Shown: positions 35,857 to 44,999, counted from the first letter of the stretch. The stretch: DNA of 64,000 nt from Paenibacillus periandrae (GCF_022458865.1 NZ_JAJNMU010000026.1:58559-122558); one strand, 5' to 3'. Notes: generated by a model not told the origin, from the sequence alone. Made by a program: numbers and translations.

Positions 35857-37356
35857 ATGAGTATGGCAAAAAAACTGTTCGGTTCGTTTAGACCGAATAC
35901 ATTCAATAAAGATCATTACCCAGCATTCGCAAGATCCCTGGAGGAGCAGTATTTACAGACACTGCTGACCAATACCATGAGTAATACCTTTTACGCGGAT
36001 CAAAATGAACTGTTTTCCGATGCAGAACAGCTTCATCAAGAGATGGCGAAGATTAATCCGAATTTTATGGCTAAGGCAATTATTTTTGCTCGGAACGAGG
36101 GCTATATGCGATTGCAACCTTTATTCGGCTTGGCGATTCTCTCGATTTATCGGCCGGATTTGTTTGCGAAGATCTTCCTGCTCGTGGTTCGAATTCCTTC
36201 CGATTTGTCCAACTTCCTAATGATATTGAAAGGTATGGGGCGTGGAGAGGGCGGCCGTGCCGTCAAGCGGCAGGTAAACCGTTTCTTGTCCGGAGTGTCC
36301 GAATATTGGGCTATAAAATATAACGGCCGCGGACACGGCTACAGTCTGGGTGATGCCATTGCAACCGCTCATCCGAAACCGGAAGACTTGAAGCAGCAGG
36401 CATTGTTCCGATATTTGCGTGGACTGGAGGCAAACCTTGCCTTGCTGCCTAAAGTCGAGGCTCTGGAAAATCTGAAGCTCGCCTCAACTGAGGAAGAACT
36501 GATCGCGTGGATTGAACGTGGCAAGCTTCCTTATGAAACGGTTACGGGTGCAATCAAGCCGTCCAAAGCCGTTTGGGAAGCGCTGCTTTACCAGATGCCG
36601 ACATTTGCGCTGCTCCGGCATATGAATGCTTTGCAGCGAGCCGGGGTTTTGGAGGAAAAACGTAACCTGGACTATGTCGTGAACCGCATAACCGATGAAC
36701 AGGCACTGAAGAAGGCCAAAATCATGCCATTCCGGCTAGCGACGGCTTTCCGCCAGATGGATCATCCGGAGCTAAGGGATGCTTTGCGAGAAGCTGCCGA
36801 GCTTACGTTCGACAACCTGCCTGAACTCGGAGAAAAGACGGCAATTTTCCTTGATATCTCCGGCTCGATGAACGGCCAGTATTTAGAGATCGGTTCGGTG
36901 TTTGCTTTGGCACTGTATAAAAAGACGCAGGGAAGTTCGTTGTTCTGGCTGTTTGATACGGAGGTTGTGGATGCTAGGCCTTCCCGTAAAGACAGTATCT
37001 TAACACAGGCGGCGCAAATCCATGCTCGTGGAGGAACCGATACAGGTGCGCCTGTTCGGAAGCTGATCCAAGAGCGGAGGAAGGTAGATCAAATCATCAT
37101 CATCACGGATGAACAGCAAAACAGCGGCAGTCCGTTTTATGAGCAGCTGAGACTATACCGTTCGAAAGTGAACCGGGACGTGAAGGCATTTATTGTGGAT
37201 ATTGCTCCGTACCGGCATGCAATGGTACCGGATCAAGATCCTCAGACCTTCTACATTTATGGTTGGAGTGATACTGTGCTTTCCTATATCGCGCAGTCAG
37301 TTAAAGGCTATTCTTCGCTGGTGGAGCGAGTAGAGGGAGTAAGTTTAGACGGTTAA
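35857..37356 (+). CDS. rsr: Ro60 orthologue (TROVE and vWA domain RNA-binding protein)
   Basis: A 499-residue ring-shaped RNA-binding protein that binds Y RNA and misfolded or structured RNAs and helps nucleases such as PNPase. The TROVE HEAT-repeat ring covers about 1-320 (LEEQYLQTLLTNTMSNTFYAD, KAIIFARNEGYMRLQPLFGL, GRGEGGRAVKRQVNRFLSG). The vWA domain has an intact MIDAS: FLDISGSMNG at about 331 and GGTDTGAPV. GGGGAGGT lies nine bases before the ATG. It directly follows three Y RNAs, its likely ligands, and leads the rlaP-HEAT-rtcB operon. Confidence 0.93.
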   Translation: MSMAKKLFGSFRPNTFNKDHYPAFARSLEEQYLQTLLTNTMSNTFYADQNELFSDAEQLHQEMAKINPNFMAKAIIFARNEGYMRLQPLFGLAILSIYRPDLFAKIFLLVVRIPSDLSNFLMILKGMGRGEGGRAVKRQVNRFLSGVSEYWAIKYNGRGHGYSLGDAIATAHPKPEDLKQQALFRYLRGLEANLALLPKVEALENLKLASTEEELIAWIERGKLPYETVTGAIKPSKAVWEALLYQMPTFALLRHMNALQRAGVLEEKRNLDYVVNRITDEQALKKAKIMPFRLATAFRQMDHPELRDALREAAELTFDNLPELGEKTAIFLDISGSMNGQYLEIGSVFALALYKKTQGSSLFWLFDTEVVDARPSRKDSILTQAAQIHARGGTDTGAPVRKLIQERRKVDQIIIITDEQQNSGSPFYEQLRLYRSKVNRDVKAFIVDIAPYRHAMVPDQDPQTFYIYGWSDTVLSYIAQSVKGYSSLVERVEGVSLDG

Positions 37357-37427
37357 AAAGGTGGGTTGGCCGTGGATGCCGACCCAAGGGCCATTATCAA
37401 AATTATAATCCAGAGAGGGAGCCCACC

Positions 37428-38219
37428 ATGTCAGATGTTAAACAGCAAGTAATAGAAGAGCTAAGAAAAATCGAAAATGAAGAGAACGTTCGAATCCTGT
37501 ATGCTTGCGAATCGGGCAGCCGCGCATGGGGTTTCCCGTCTAAGGATAGCGACTACGATGTTAGATTTCTCTATGTTAGACCGGTGGACTGGTATATATC
37601 AATCTTCGAGAAGCGGGATGTCATCGAGCGTCCGATCAGCGACATGCTGGACATCAATGGCTGGGATCTGCGAAAGGCATTGAACTTGTTCCGCAAATCC
37701 AATCCTCCACTGCTCGAGTGGCTTCAGTCTCCGATCGTCTATATGGAGAATCATGCGATAGCGGAGCAAATCCGCCGGATTTCTCCCTTCACGTTTTCTC
37801 CAAAGTCCTGTATGTATCACTATTTGCACATGGCAAAGGGGAACTACCGGGAGTATCTGCAAGGGGATCAGGTGAAAATCAAAAAGTATTTCTACGTTCT
37901 CCGCCCGATTTTGGCATGTGAGTGGATCGAGAAGTGCAATACCATGCCACCTATAGAATTTGACCGGCTGGTTGATGATGTTGTGCCAAGGGGAAGCGAG
38001 CTTAAAACGAGTATCGGCGGTTTGCTTGTCCGCAAAAAGGCGGGCGATGAAATGGATTACGAACCAAGGATCAACCCCATCAACGAGTATTTGGAAGCAA
38101 AAATTGAGTATTACGAACGGATGGCAGCGGGGATGCAAACCTCATGTGAAGGTCAGGATCAGCAGCTGGACGATTTGTTCCGATCGGTGCTGAAGGAAGT
38201 ATGGGGAAAGGTGAAGTGA
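37428..38219 (+). CDS. rlaP: RlaP-type nucleotidyltransferase (RNA-repair Pol-beta family)
   Basis: A 263-residue nucleotidyltransferase of the RlaP group, named for its link with RNA ligases. The catalytic pocket is ESGSRAWGFPSKDSDYDVRFLYV, with Gly-Ser and the two Asp of DxD. The rest is helical (MYHYLHMAKGNYREYL, KKYFYVLRPILACEWIE). It probably adds a nucleotide to an RNA end or modifies a ligation intermediate; the exact reaction is not known. GAGAGGGAG lies just before the ATG. It sits between Ro60 and the HEAT-like gene with gaps of 71 and 3 bases. Confidence 0.85.
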   Translation: MSDVKQQVIEELRKIENEENVRILYACESGSRAWGFPSKDSDYDVRFLYVRPVDWYISIFEKRDVIERPISDMLDINGWDLRKALNLFRKSNPPLLEWLQSPIVYMENHAIAEQIRRISPFTFSPKSCMYHYLHMAKGNYREYLQGDQVKIKKYFYVLRPILACEWIEKCNTMPPIEFDRLVDDVVPRGSELKTSIGGLLVRKKAGDEMDYEPRINPINEYLEAKIEYYERMAAGMQTSCEGQDQQLDDLFRSVLKEVWGKVK

Positions 38220-38222
38220 ACG

Positions 38223-39788
38223 ATGGTTATTTTCTTCGGTAGAGCTAAAAGGCCACTTTGGGAGGGTAAGCCCTCCATTTGTTCCTATATTCAGGGACAA
38301 GGGGAATTCGTGGACGGATCGCTGCCGGATGATGAAGAGTTTTGGTCCGGCAGTAAAATCAGATGGGTAGCGGGCGGTATGGATGGAGCATTTGGACATC
38401 ATGCCGGACCTGCTAAGATGACGGATGAGGCACGAGAGATGGTTCACCTGCTAGCGAAGCAATCTAGAAAGCCTAAGAATTCAACAAGAAAGGCACTGTA
38501 TGCTAAGCTTGTGAAGACAGATATGGGTGGCATGATTGACTCTATTTTAGATGAAGTACGCAAGCAGCCCGGAATACATCCAGGATCCTTATTCCTTGAG
38601 GCGAAATGGTTGGCGGAAAATGCGGCTCATCGAAATGTCGTCAAATTCGGAATTGCAATGCTGGGCCTTTTTCAGAACGAGCAAGTAAAAGAACTACTTC
38701 TAACGCTTGGGAGACACGAGGAATTTACGCTATATGCCGCGGTTGCGATTCATAATGGAATGGAAGATAGTAACCAAGTTTTATTTGAGTTGGCTCAACG
38801 TGTTCATGGCTGGGGGAAAATACATATCGTCGAGAGACTTGAGCCAGCTAGTCAGGAGATAAAAGATTGGCTGCTGCGTCAAGGGTGCCACAACAGTGTC
38901 ATGAACGAATATTTAGCCTGTATTTGTGCGAGAAACGGTGGTTTGCAGGAGGCGCTCTCGGCTGATCGGGTAGATAGCGCATTGTTTGATGCGGCGACCG
39001 ATATCATAGAAGCGTTATTGAATGGCGGGCCGGCTGAGGATATTGATGATTATGAGCATGCTCCGCAGGTGTTGTCTGATTACGTGAGGCTAACCCAGGA
39101 GATAGGGGCAACCGCCAAGCATCTGTCAGCTATATTTAGCATTTACGACTTCTTGGCTCAGGTTGAGGACAAGTGGGCCGTTCGGATGTCGGCGGGGTGG
39201 AGCGAGCAGTTACGAACCGATATTAGCGATGCTTGCCAATCGATTATAGCCGACACCAAGTGGGCGGGCATCGTTATGGAGGCTGTTGGCAGCGGTGATT
39301 CGTCGGACCGTTACTATGGCGTAGCTTGTGCTGAAAAGCTTGGTATGGATATTTGGGACACTCTCTTTGACCAGCTTGCCGAAAACCCGCTGCAGGATTT
39401 TCATTTTATACAGCTCATGAAATCGAATGATCCAAACCGAATTCGGAAGTTTGTTCAATTCGCCACCGAACATCTTCCCTTGCAGCAAATCGCCTCAGGC
39501 CCCGGGAATGAGATGGGATTTGGCAAAGAATATGCAGCACATAGGAATTTGGGCGCTATTTTTCAGAGCTTGGATCGGTTCGAGGGGATTGGTACAGAGT
39601 TGATCTTCACTGGCCTGAACAGTCCAGTGATCTCAAATCGGAACATGGCGATCAAGGCATTAGAGGGCTGGAACTTTGCTTCTTGGGGTGAGCGGCTTGT
39701 TGAAGCGGTCACTCACTTATCAGAAGTGGAACCTGAAGACTCGGTAAAAGAACGACTTCACAAACTCCGTGAGGCAAAAGGTTTGTAA
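38223..39788 (+). CDS. Helical-repeat (HEAT-like) protein of the Ro60-RtcB operon
   Basis: A 521-residue cytoplasmic protein without a catalytic motif I can see. The first 85 residues are of mixed type (FGRAKRPLWEGKPSICSYI, GGMDGAFGHHAGPAKMTDEA). The rest is a chain of helix pairs like HEAT repeats (HRNVVKFGIAMLGLFQNEQVKELLLTLG; FTLYAAVAIHNGM; SSDRYYGVACAEKLGMDIWDTLF; ISNRNMAIKALEGWNFASWG). It probably is a scaffold or substrate binder for the repair proteins. The start lies three bases after the rlaP stop, so translation is coupled. Confidence 0.7.
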   Translation: MVIFFGRAKRPLWEGKPSICSYIQGQGEFVDGSLPDDEEFWSGSKIRWVAGGMDGAFGHHAGPAKMTDEAREMVHLLAKQSRKPKNSTRKALYAKLVKTDMGGMIDSILDEVRKQPGIHPGSLFLEAKWLAENAAHRNVVKFGIAMLGLFQNEQVKELLLTLGRHEEFTLYAAVAIHNGMEDSNQVLFELAQRVHGWGKIHIVERLEPASQEIKDWLLRQGCHNSVMNEYLACICARNGGLQEALSADRVDSALFDAATDIIEALLNGGPAEDIDDYEHAPQVLSDYVRLTQEIGATAKHLSAIFSIYDFLAQVEDKWAVRMSAGWSEQLRTDISDACQSIIADTKWAGIVMEAVGSGDSSDRYYGVACAEKLGMDIWDTLFDQLAENPLQDFHFIQLMKSNDPNRIRKFVQFATEHLPLQQIASGPGNEMGFGKEYAAHRNLGAIFQSLDRFEGIGTELIFTGLNSPVISNRNMAIKALEGWNFASWGERLVEAVTHLSEVEPEDSVKERLHKLREAKGL

Positions 39789-39829
39789 GTACGGGAGTAG
39801 CATTCATTATATAGGAGTTGAATGGTTGT

Positions 39830-41056
39830 ATGGCTTATCAAAATATAGACGGCGTGCGGGTCTGGGGTAACCCAGACAGCGGAGCGCTGGCTCAAGCGAA
39901 AACGTGCGCGGAAACCGGTAATGTGGTGCAAACCCTGCTCATGGCAGATCATCATAAGGGCTACAGTCAGCCGATCGGCGGGGTAGTTGTATACGACGGG
40001 CAAATCTCTCCATCCGGCGTTGGTTATGATATTGCGTGCGGAAATAAAGCGGTGCAAACCAGCTTATTTGTCCAAGACATAAAGCCCGGATTGAAGAGGA
40101 TTATGGATGAGGTCGCTCGCAAAATCTCCTTCGGAGTAGGACGTGTCAATAATGAGAAGGTTGATCATGACCTTTTCGATGATCCGGATTGGGGCGTTTA
40201 CAGGGCGGTTGGCAAACAGGAGCACGACAAGCTGAAAGCATTGGCACAGAGTCAGCTCGGCACAGTCGGCAGTGGTAACCATTTCGTAGACTTGTTTGAA
40301 GAAGAGCAAACCGGTCGTTTGTGGATTGCAAATCATTTTGGGAGTCGAGGCTTCGGGCATAAAACGGCGAGCGGTTTTATTAATCTGGCTGCTGGCAGAG
40401 ACTTTCTCGCTAGCGCCCCTGGTGAAAAGATGGACCAGCCACCAGTACTGCCGGATTTGAACAGTGAACTGGGCGATATGTATTACAGAGCGATGAAACT
40501 GGCTGGACGTTATGCCTATGCTGGTAGGGATTATGTGATCCGGCAAGTATTAGCCATGCTGGGAACGGAAGCGGACCTTGAAGTTCATAACCATCATAAC
40601 TATGCTTGGAAAGAGACGCACAACGGTAGAGAAGTCGTCGTCGTTCGTAAAGGGGCAACCCCGTCTGCACCCGGTCAGGTTGGTTTTATCGGCGGCAGTA
40701 TGGGGGATATATCTGTTATAGTAAAAGGGAAGGACAGCATAGAGAACAGAGAATCTTACTACAGCACCGTTCATGGAGCCGGACGAATTATGAGCAGAAC
40801 CCAAGCGGCAGGCAAAATGAATTGGAAAACCCGCACCCGCAGCGGCGGGCAAATTACTACAGAGCAAATGCTTGAGGCTGTTCGGGATTTCGGTGTTGAA
40901 TTGCGCGGTGCAGGTACGGACGAGAGTCCTTTTGTTTATCGGAAGCTTCAAGAAGTACTGGATGCGCATGCCGAAACAATCGAGGTCATGCATGTACTGA
41001 AACCAATTGGTGTTTGCATGGCTGGAGCTGATGAGTTTGATCCGTATAAGGATTGA
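39830..41056 (+). CDS. rtcB: RtcB RNA ligase
   Basis: A 408-residue GTP-dependent ligase that joins RNA 2',3'-cyclic phosphate or 3'-phosphate ends to 5'-OH ends. Metal-binding motifs are visible: DHHKGYSQPIGGVV, GVGYDIACGNKAV (Cys), GTVGSGNHFVDLF, IANHFGSRGFGHK, and NHHNYAWKET. The guanylylation region has YSTVHGAGRIMSRTQA, and the end VLKPIGVCMAG is typical. It is of the shorter bacterial type. ATG 39830 has AGGAG 12 bases upstream. With Ro60 and RlaP it forms a second sealing route beside Pnkp-Hen1. Confidence 0.95.
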   Translation: MAYQNIDGVRVWGNPDSGALAQAKTCAETGNVVQTLLMADHHKGYSQPIGGVVVYDGQISPSGVGYDIACGNKAVQTSLFVQDIKPGLKRIMDEVARKISFGVGRVNNEKVDHDLFDDPDWGVYRAVGKQEHDKLKALAQSQLGTVGSGNHFVDLFEEEQTGRLWIANHFGSRGFGHKTASGFINLAAGRDFLASAPGEKMDQPPVLPDLNSELGDMYYRAMKLAGRYAYAGRDYVIRQVLAMLGTEADLEVHNHHNYAWKETHNGREVVVVRKGATPSAPGQVGFIGGSMGDISVIVKGKDSIENRESYYSTVHGAGRIMSRTQAAGKMNWKTRTRSGGQITTEQMLEAVRDFGVELRGAGTDESPFVYRKLQEVLDAHAETIEVMHVLKPIGVCMAGADEFDPYKD

Positions 41057-41199
41057 TGCATTTCTAATAGCTCATCGATTTGAGGTGATTATATATGTTT
41101 ATTCAAGTTAGTAGTTTCATCACGTCCGGCCTGTAAGGGATGGCATAAATCCCCTTGGCTCCTTTGCAGGCTGGGCCTTTTCCCAAGGGGCGTGATGGA

Positions 41200-41391
41200 A
41201 TGAAAAACAAATCTAGTAATCGGAATCGAGCGTATTATCGGCACCATCGAACAAGGGTGATCCAACAAAAGAGCAAGATCGCTAAGCAGCTCGGGTGGCA
41301 TGAAAAGTGTTTAGGGAAGCTTGCTAAGGGTAAGATTCATTGTTCCTGTTCTTATTGCAGGAGAAAAGACGAGGAAACTAGGATTGCCTAA
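41200..41391 (+). CDS. Small Cys-rich basic protein next to rtcB
   Basis: A 63-residue very basic protein: NRAYYRHHRTRVIQQKSKIAKQL, then LGKLAKGKIHCSCSYCRRKDEET. The Cys-x-Cys-x-x-Cys group suggests a metal-bound knot and RNA binding (inference). I have a memory of similar short proteins ending in KGKIHCSCPLC in other Firmicutes, with no assigned role. ATG 41200 follows AAGGGG by nine bases. It is probably the last gene of the Ro60-rtcB operon. Confidence 0.65.
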   Translation: MKNKSSNRNRAYYRHHRTRVIQQKSKIAKQLGWHEKCLGKLAKGKIHCSCSYCRRKDEETRIA

Positions 41392-41676
41392 ATCTGATCT
41401 TGTGAAGCTGCAATGAAATTGATGTATGCAAATAGCCCAAAAGAATAGTAGGTTGCTGTAAAAAGGCAGTTCTAGTATGATGATTGAAGACGGGTGCCAG
41501 ACCGTTTGTTTTATTGCTGATATTGTGGGCTAATGCTCACAGGAGATTCGTTGTTTCGGAAAGAAAAAGGCGTTCCCACCGTAAGGCGGCCAACCTTTTT
41601 GGCGGTGGATGAGCGCTTTTTTCTTTGTATTTATTGGGGAAAATACGTATCCAGCTGTGTAATTGACATCAAAGAT
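41392..41676. other. Junction between the RNA-repair island and the integrative element
   Basis: No gene. A plus-strand terminator-like hairpin at 41567-41621 pairs CCACCG (41576-41581) with CGGTGG (41603-41608) and ends in TTTTTT. The left attachment site of the integrase should lie here, but I find no certain direct repeat inside the window. Confidence 0.45.
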
Positions 41677-41707
41677 AGACCGCACTGGACAAAATCCAGT
41701 ACGGTCT
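41677..41707. terminator. Terminator downstream of the integrase
   Basis: AGACCGCACTGGA at 41677-41689 pairs with 41695-41707 with one mismatch, just past the integrase stop (minus strand). Confidence 0.7.
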
Positions 41708-41710
41708 CAT

Positions 41711-42892
41711 CTAACCATTCTTCTTTTCTTTCTTTGGTGGAACCAACGGATCAAGTTTATTCGCGGCGTCCTTGTCTGCTGATTGCAGCGCATGGCCGTA
41801 GATGTTCATCGTGGTCGAGATATTCGAATGGCCCAAGCGCTCTGATATAAGTTTTGCATGTACGCCTTTGTTGATTAATAGGGTGGCACTCGTATGGCGA
41901 AGATCGTGGAATCTAATGTATTTTAACCCATGCTTCTTAAGAAATGCGCGAAACCATAGATAAGGTGTCTCAGGGTAATAGGCGTTTCCTTCATCGTTAC
42001 TGAACACAAAAAAATGATCTCCACCTTTCCAGGCGTCACCTAATGCAAGGCGCTTTTTCCGCGATTCCAAATAATACTCCTTAAGATGCTCAATCACAAT
42101 ATCAGATAGACTTACCTTGCGGTTAGATTTATCCGTTTTAGGTTCGGAAATAATTCTCTGACCGTTAATGGAATGAGAAATGCTCTGTTTAACCTCAAGA
42201 ATCCCTTTGTTGAGGTCAACGTGTCCCCACTCTAAACCAACTAGCTCGCCACGGCGAAGTGCTGTTGTTATTGCGAGCATGATCATGATACGCCATTTCA
42301 TTGGTTCATTTTCTAATAATTCGAACAACAATGTTACCTCATCTTCATCGTATACTTCGATCTCTTTTCGTTTCACCTTGTGCTTTTTGATATCTGCAGC
42401 AGGATTGCTTTTGATCAGTTTCCACTCCACTGCGCGGGAAAATATATTTTTTATGATTCTATGAGTATATTGTACGGTGCCCGAGGATAATTGGCCCTTT
42501 TTGCCGTCCTGCCGGCTGCCTTCCTTGCTGAGATCTGAGATAAAGTTGACTATATGAAAAGGCTGAATCTTGTCTAATCGCATGTGACCAAAAACCGGAA
42601 GGATCCGGTTTTTCAAAAAGCGTGAATAGATATCTAACGTCTTAATTCCAAGTTCATGCTGAGCATATTTTTCTTTCCACTCTTCTACAAATGCTGCAAA
42701 AGTCATTTTTTCGGGTGCAATATAGTGGCCTGATTCGACCTCGACCTCAAATTCTGCAAGCAGCTTTCTGGCTTCGCGAACGCCTTTCGCACTAACTGTC
42801 TTGGTTCGCCTAATTCTCTTTCCGTCAGGCCCTATACCCGCCTCCACGACCAGTAGCCAAGAATCATTACCGCGTTTTTGTAAACTTGCCAT
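41711..42892 (-). CDS. int: Site-specific tyrosine recombinase (phage/ICE-type integrase)
   Basis: A 393-residue integrase. It has an arm-binding N-terminal domain (ASLQKRGNDSWLLVVEAGIG), a SAM-like core-binding domain (MTFAAFVEEWKEKYA) and a catalytic domain. The catalytic residues are Arg in TTALRRGELVGLEW, His-x-x-Arg in RFHDLRHTSATLL, His in GHSNISTT and Tyr in MNIYGH. AGGAGG lies seven bases before the ATG. With the excisionase gene upstream this is the usual int-xis end of an integrated element that extends to the right. Confidence 0.93.
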   Translation of the reverse strand: MASLQKRGNDSWLLVVEAGIGPDGKRIRRTKTVSAKGVREARKLLAEFEVEVESGHYIAPEKMTFAAFVEEWKEKYAQHELGIKTLDIYSRFLKNRILPVFGHMRLDKIQPFHIVNFISDLSKEGSRQDGKKGQLSSGTVQYTHRIIKNIFSRAVEWKLIKSNPAADIKKHKVKRKEIEVYDEDEVTLLFELLENEPMKWRIMIMLAITTALRRGELVGLEWGHVDLNKGILEVKQSISHSINGQRIISEPKTDKSNRKVSLSDIVIEHLKEYYLESRKKRLALGDAWKGGDHFFVFSNDEGNAYYPETPYLWFRAFLKKHGLKYIRFHDLRHTSATLLINKGVHAKLISERLGHSNISTTMNIYGHALQSADKDAANKLDPLVPPKKEKKNG

Positions 42893-42906
42893 GAAAAAAC
42901 CTCCTA

Positions 42907-43161
42907 TTATGCATGTGATTCAATGTTTGCTGAATAGTTCTTTGTTTCTTGTTCATGGAACCAAGCGAGCAACGAATCCCTCCGGAAAAGAATTTTTGAA
43001 CCTACCTTCGTATGGGGCAGTCTCCCGGCACGGCATTCTGCATAAAGCTTGTCTTTTGAGATCTGGCATTCGAATACCTCTTCCCACGCTTCCTTGAGGG
43101 TTAAGGTATTGCGTTTTGCTGCAGGAATATAATCAATGGATTGTTTATAAAAATCACGCAT
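42907..43161 (-). CDS. xis: Excisionase-type helix-turn-helix protein
   Basis: About 84 residues. LTLKEAWEEVFECQISKDKLYAECRAGRLPHTKVGSKILFRRDSLLAWF is the winged-helix plan of excisionase (HTH_17) proteins. AAGGAGGT before ATG 43161 sets the start. It lies 14 bases upstream of the integrase gene on the same strand and should direct excision. Confidence 0.85.
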   Translation of the reverse strand: MRDFYKQSIDYIPAAKRNTLTLKEAWEEVFECQISKDKLYAECRAGRLPHTKVGSKILFRRDSLLAWFHEQETKNYSANIESHA

Positions 43162-43372
43162 GTAAAATACCTCCTTAATTTGAGAGTAAAGCTTATCGAG
43201 ACCGCCAGCAATTTTCGGACAACCCAAATTTATTCTCATGGTATGGGGACTAAAATTGTTTTTTTCTTGTAACCGACCTCCATAATTCAATTGTTGGTGT
43301 TCCCTGTTTATAAGCCGCCATTTAGATGATGGGGGAACTCGGCTGATTGAGATTAGTTATTGGAAAAAGCAC

Positions 43373-43428
43373 AAAAAAGCCCTTTTCAGTAGGAGAAATG
43401 CATACTACCTGAAAAGGGCTTTTTATTA
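43373..43428. terminator. Strong bidirectional terminator
   Basis: AAAAAAGCCCTTTTCAG at 43373-43389 pairs with the sequence up to 43425, with T runs on both strands. Confidence 0.8.
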
Positions 43429-43593
43429 TCGACGAAAAAAACGTCCATTTAAATTTAAGCACAGAATTAAAAAAAAAGAATGATTCCCAGACCGTCTGGA
43501 GGGAATAGAAGTAATGGTTGAAAACTAATATAGTATACTATAATAATAGATATTTCAATAAGTCTTGTCAAGATAATGGAGGGATCAAAATCC

Positions 43594-43788
43594 ATGTCTG
43601 ATTTAAACAGGGATGAATTGATGCAGGTCTTCAAAAAAGTAAAAATATCCGTTCGTCAAAAGGCAAAAGAAGCAGGAGCCCCGTTATTCTACGTACAAGA
43701 CGGTCATTATATTCGTGAAGAGCCAAATGGCGAAAAAATAGTACTAGATAAGGGGGAAAGGAAAATAGATCCTTACTACAAAAAGTAG
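43594..43788 (+). CDS. Small hypothetical protein
   Basis: A 64-residue basic protein: LNRDELMQVFKKVKISVRQKAKEAGAPLFYV, then GHYIREEPNGEKIVLDKGE. The pattern of a helix followed by a three-strand unit is like short accessory proteins of mobile elements, but I know no function. GGAGG at 43577-43581 lies 12 bases before ATG 43594. Confidence 0.6.
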   Translation: MSDLNRDELMQVFKKVKISVRQKAKEAGAPLFYVQDGHYIREEPNGEKIVLDKGERKIDPYYKK

Positions 43789-43838
43789 CATCCTTATCTA
43801 AATAGTATGCATTACAAAACTAAATTACAGACCAATAT

Positions 43839-43882
43839 AAACCCTTTTCGGCCATGAATCCTAATGCCAGAGAAGGGTTTAA
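43839..43882. terminator. Terminator between converging genes
   Basis: AAACCCTT at 43839-43846 pairs with AAGGGTTT at 43873-43880. It lies between a plus-strand gene and the Xre gene on the minus strand. Confidence 0.6.
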
Positions 43883-43899
43883 TACTAAAGTATGTAAAT

Positions 43900-44271
43900 C
43901 TAGGCATGTTTATTGGGGGGCAAGAGCTTTAGTATATCCTCAGTAATTTTATGTATCGTTTTTATCTCTTGTACGGACCGTGGTTTTAATAAGTAGTTAT
44001 GAAGGGTTAGGATATACCCTTTGCTTGTTTCCTCTTCAGAGATTAAATTGTTGCCCAAGTTTTTTAGATTTAGAAAATGTTCAATATCTACATCCAATGC
44101 CGAGATAATTCGTTCTAAAGAGTCCAAGGAAATATTTCGGGTCCCCCGTTCGACCGCACCGACATATTGGTACATCAGCTCTGCCTTTTCGGCTAATTCG
44201 ACTTGCGTTAATCCTTTTTCCTTTCGAACAGCTCTTATTTTTTTACCTATAAGTTTTCTGACAGTATCCAT
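43900..44271 (-). CDS. Xre-family transcriptional regulator
   Basis: A 123-residue repressor-like protein. The helix-turn-helix is IRAVRKEKGLTQVELAEKAELMYQYVGAVERGTRNISLDSLERI, followed by a helical end. It would control the lysogeny-like state of the integrative element. AGGAGG directly abuts the ATG at 44280 but is nine bases from ATG 44271, which I use. It is divergent from the gene at 44428. Confidence 0.85.
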   Translation of the reverse strand: MDTVRKLIGKKIRAVRKEKGLTQVELAEKAELMYQYVGAVERGTRNISLDSLERIISALDVDIEHFLNLKNLGNNLISEEETSKGYILTLHNYLLKPRSVQEIKTIHKITEDILKLLPPNKHA

Positions 44272-44332
44272 TTTCGCCATCCTCCTGAATTTATGCAGAT
44301 ATAAATCTCATAAGGTTTATTTGCAGTATTTA

Positions 44333-44349
44333 AGCCTTATACGAGGCTT
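44333..44349. promoter_or_regulatory. Candidate operator of the Xre regulator
   Basis: AAGCCT-TATACG-AGGCTT, a 6-bp dyad in the divergent promoter region between the Xre gene and the gene at 44428. Confidence 0.45.
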
Positions 44350-44427
44350 GTGAGAGATAGGTGATGTATATATTTTTATTATATGAAGTATTTTTGATAG
44401 CTTCGAATTTTGATAGGGGGATTTTTA

Positions 44428-44733
44428 ATGAAGGCAGATCAGATACATACGTTGATTCTTGTGAATGAAGAAGGCGTAAAAAAATGTTTTCGGTATAAAA
44501 ATATAGAGCGCAACGAAGATCAAGTGATCCTAGAGCTTAGAGATGGGGAAGAGGTACATAGGATGGCTGTTGCTCAAACGGAAGATGGGATATCTAATTT
44601 AAAGGGGGACGATGGAAAGCTCCACAGGGTTTTAGGTATATCCTATCGTCCTAATCATGTTGATGAAGAGATTTATAAGTTTAATATTGCTGACTCATAC
44701 CAGAACGCGCTTGACTTAAATAAATTTATTTAA
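44428..44733 (+). CDS. Hypothetical protein of the integrative element
   Basis: A 101-residue, probably beta-rich protein (MKADQIHTLILVNEEGVKKCFRY, then QVILELRDGEEVHRMAV). No family recognised. AGGGGGA before ATG 44428 supports the start. Divergent from the Xre gene. Confidence 0.6.
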   Translation: MKADQIHTLILVNEEGVKKCFRYKNIERNEDQVILELRDGEEVHRMAVAQTEDGISNLKGDDGKLHRVLGISYRPNHVDEEIYKFNIADSYQNALDLNKFI

Positions 44734-44771
44734 GCAAGCTTCTACCCATACTAATTAACGAGGGGATACCT

Positions 44772-44999
44772 ATGGTAAATCAATCAAATAAGATGACCGA
44801 TGTCCTTCGGGAATGTATAGCTGAGCTGTACTGCAGGAAAGTTTCATTAAGCCAACAGAATAATCCGCAAATGTTAATAAAGGTTCAGAAATTCCGGTCT
44901 CATATGGATAACGATATGATGCCAGTGAAGGATTTGTCGGATCTTGAATTACTGAGATTTGCAGCAATGGTGTTGGACCAGATTGATAACCCTGAGTAG
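44772..44999 (+). CDS. Small hypothetical protein of the integrative element
   Basis: A 75-residue helical protein (MTDVLRECIAELYCRKVSLSQQNNP; DLSDLELLRFAAMVLDQIDN). No domain known. GAGGGG lies eight bases before the ATG. It follows the gene at 44428 by 38 bases and is likely in its operon. Confidence 0.6.
   Translation: MVNQSNKMTDVLRECIAELYCRKVSLSQQNNPQMLIKVQKFRSHMDNDMMPVKDLSDLELLRFAAMVLDQIDNPE

Noticed and set aside
41392..41710. A left att site as a defined direct repeat
   Set aside because: I could not find a convincing partner repeat inside the window; the right end is probably beyond it.
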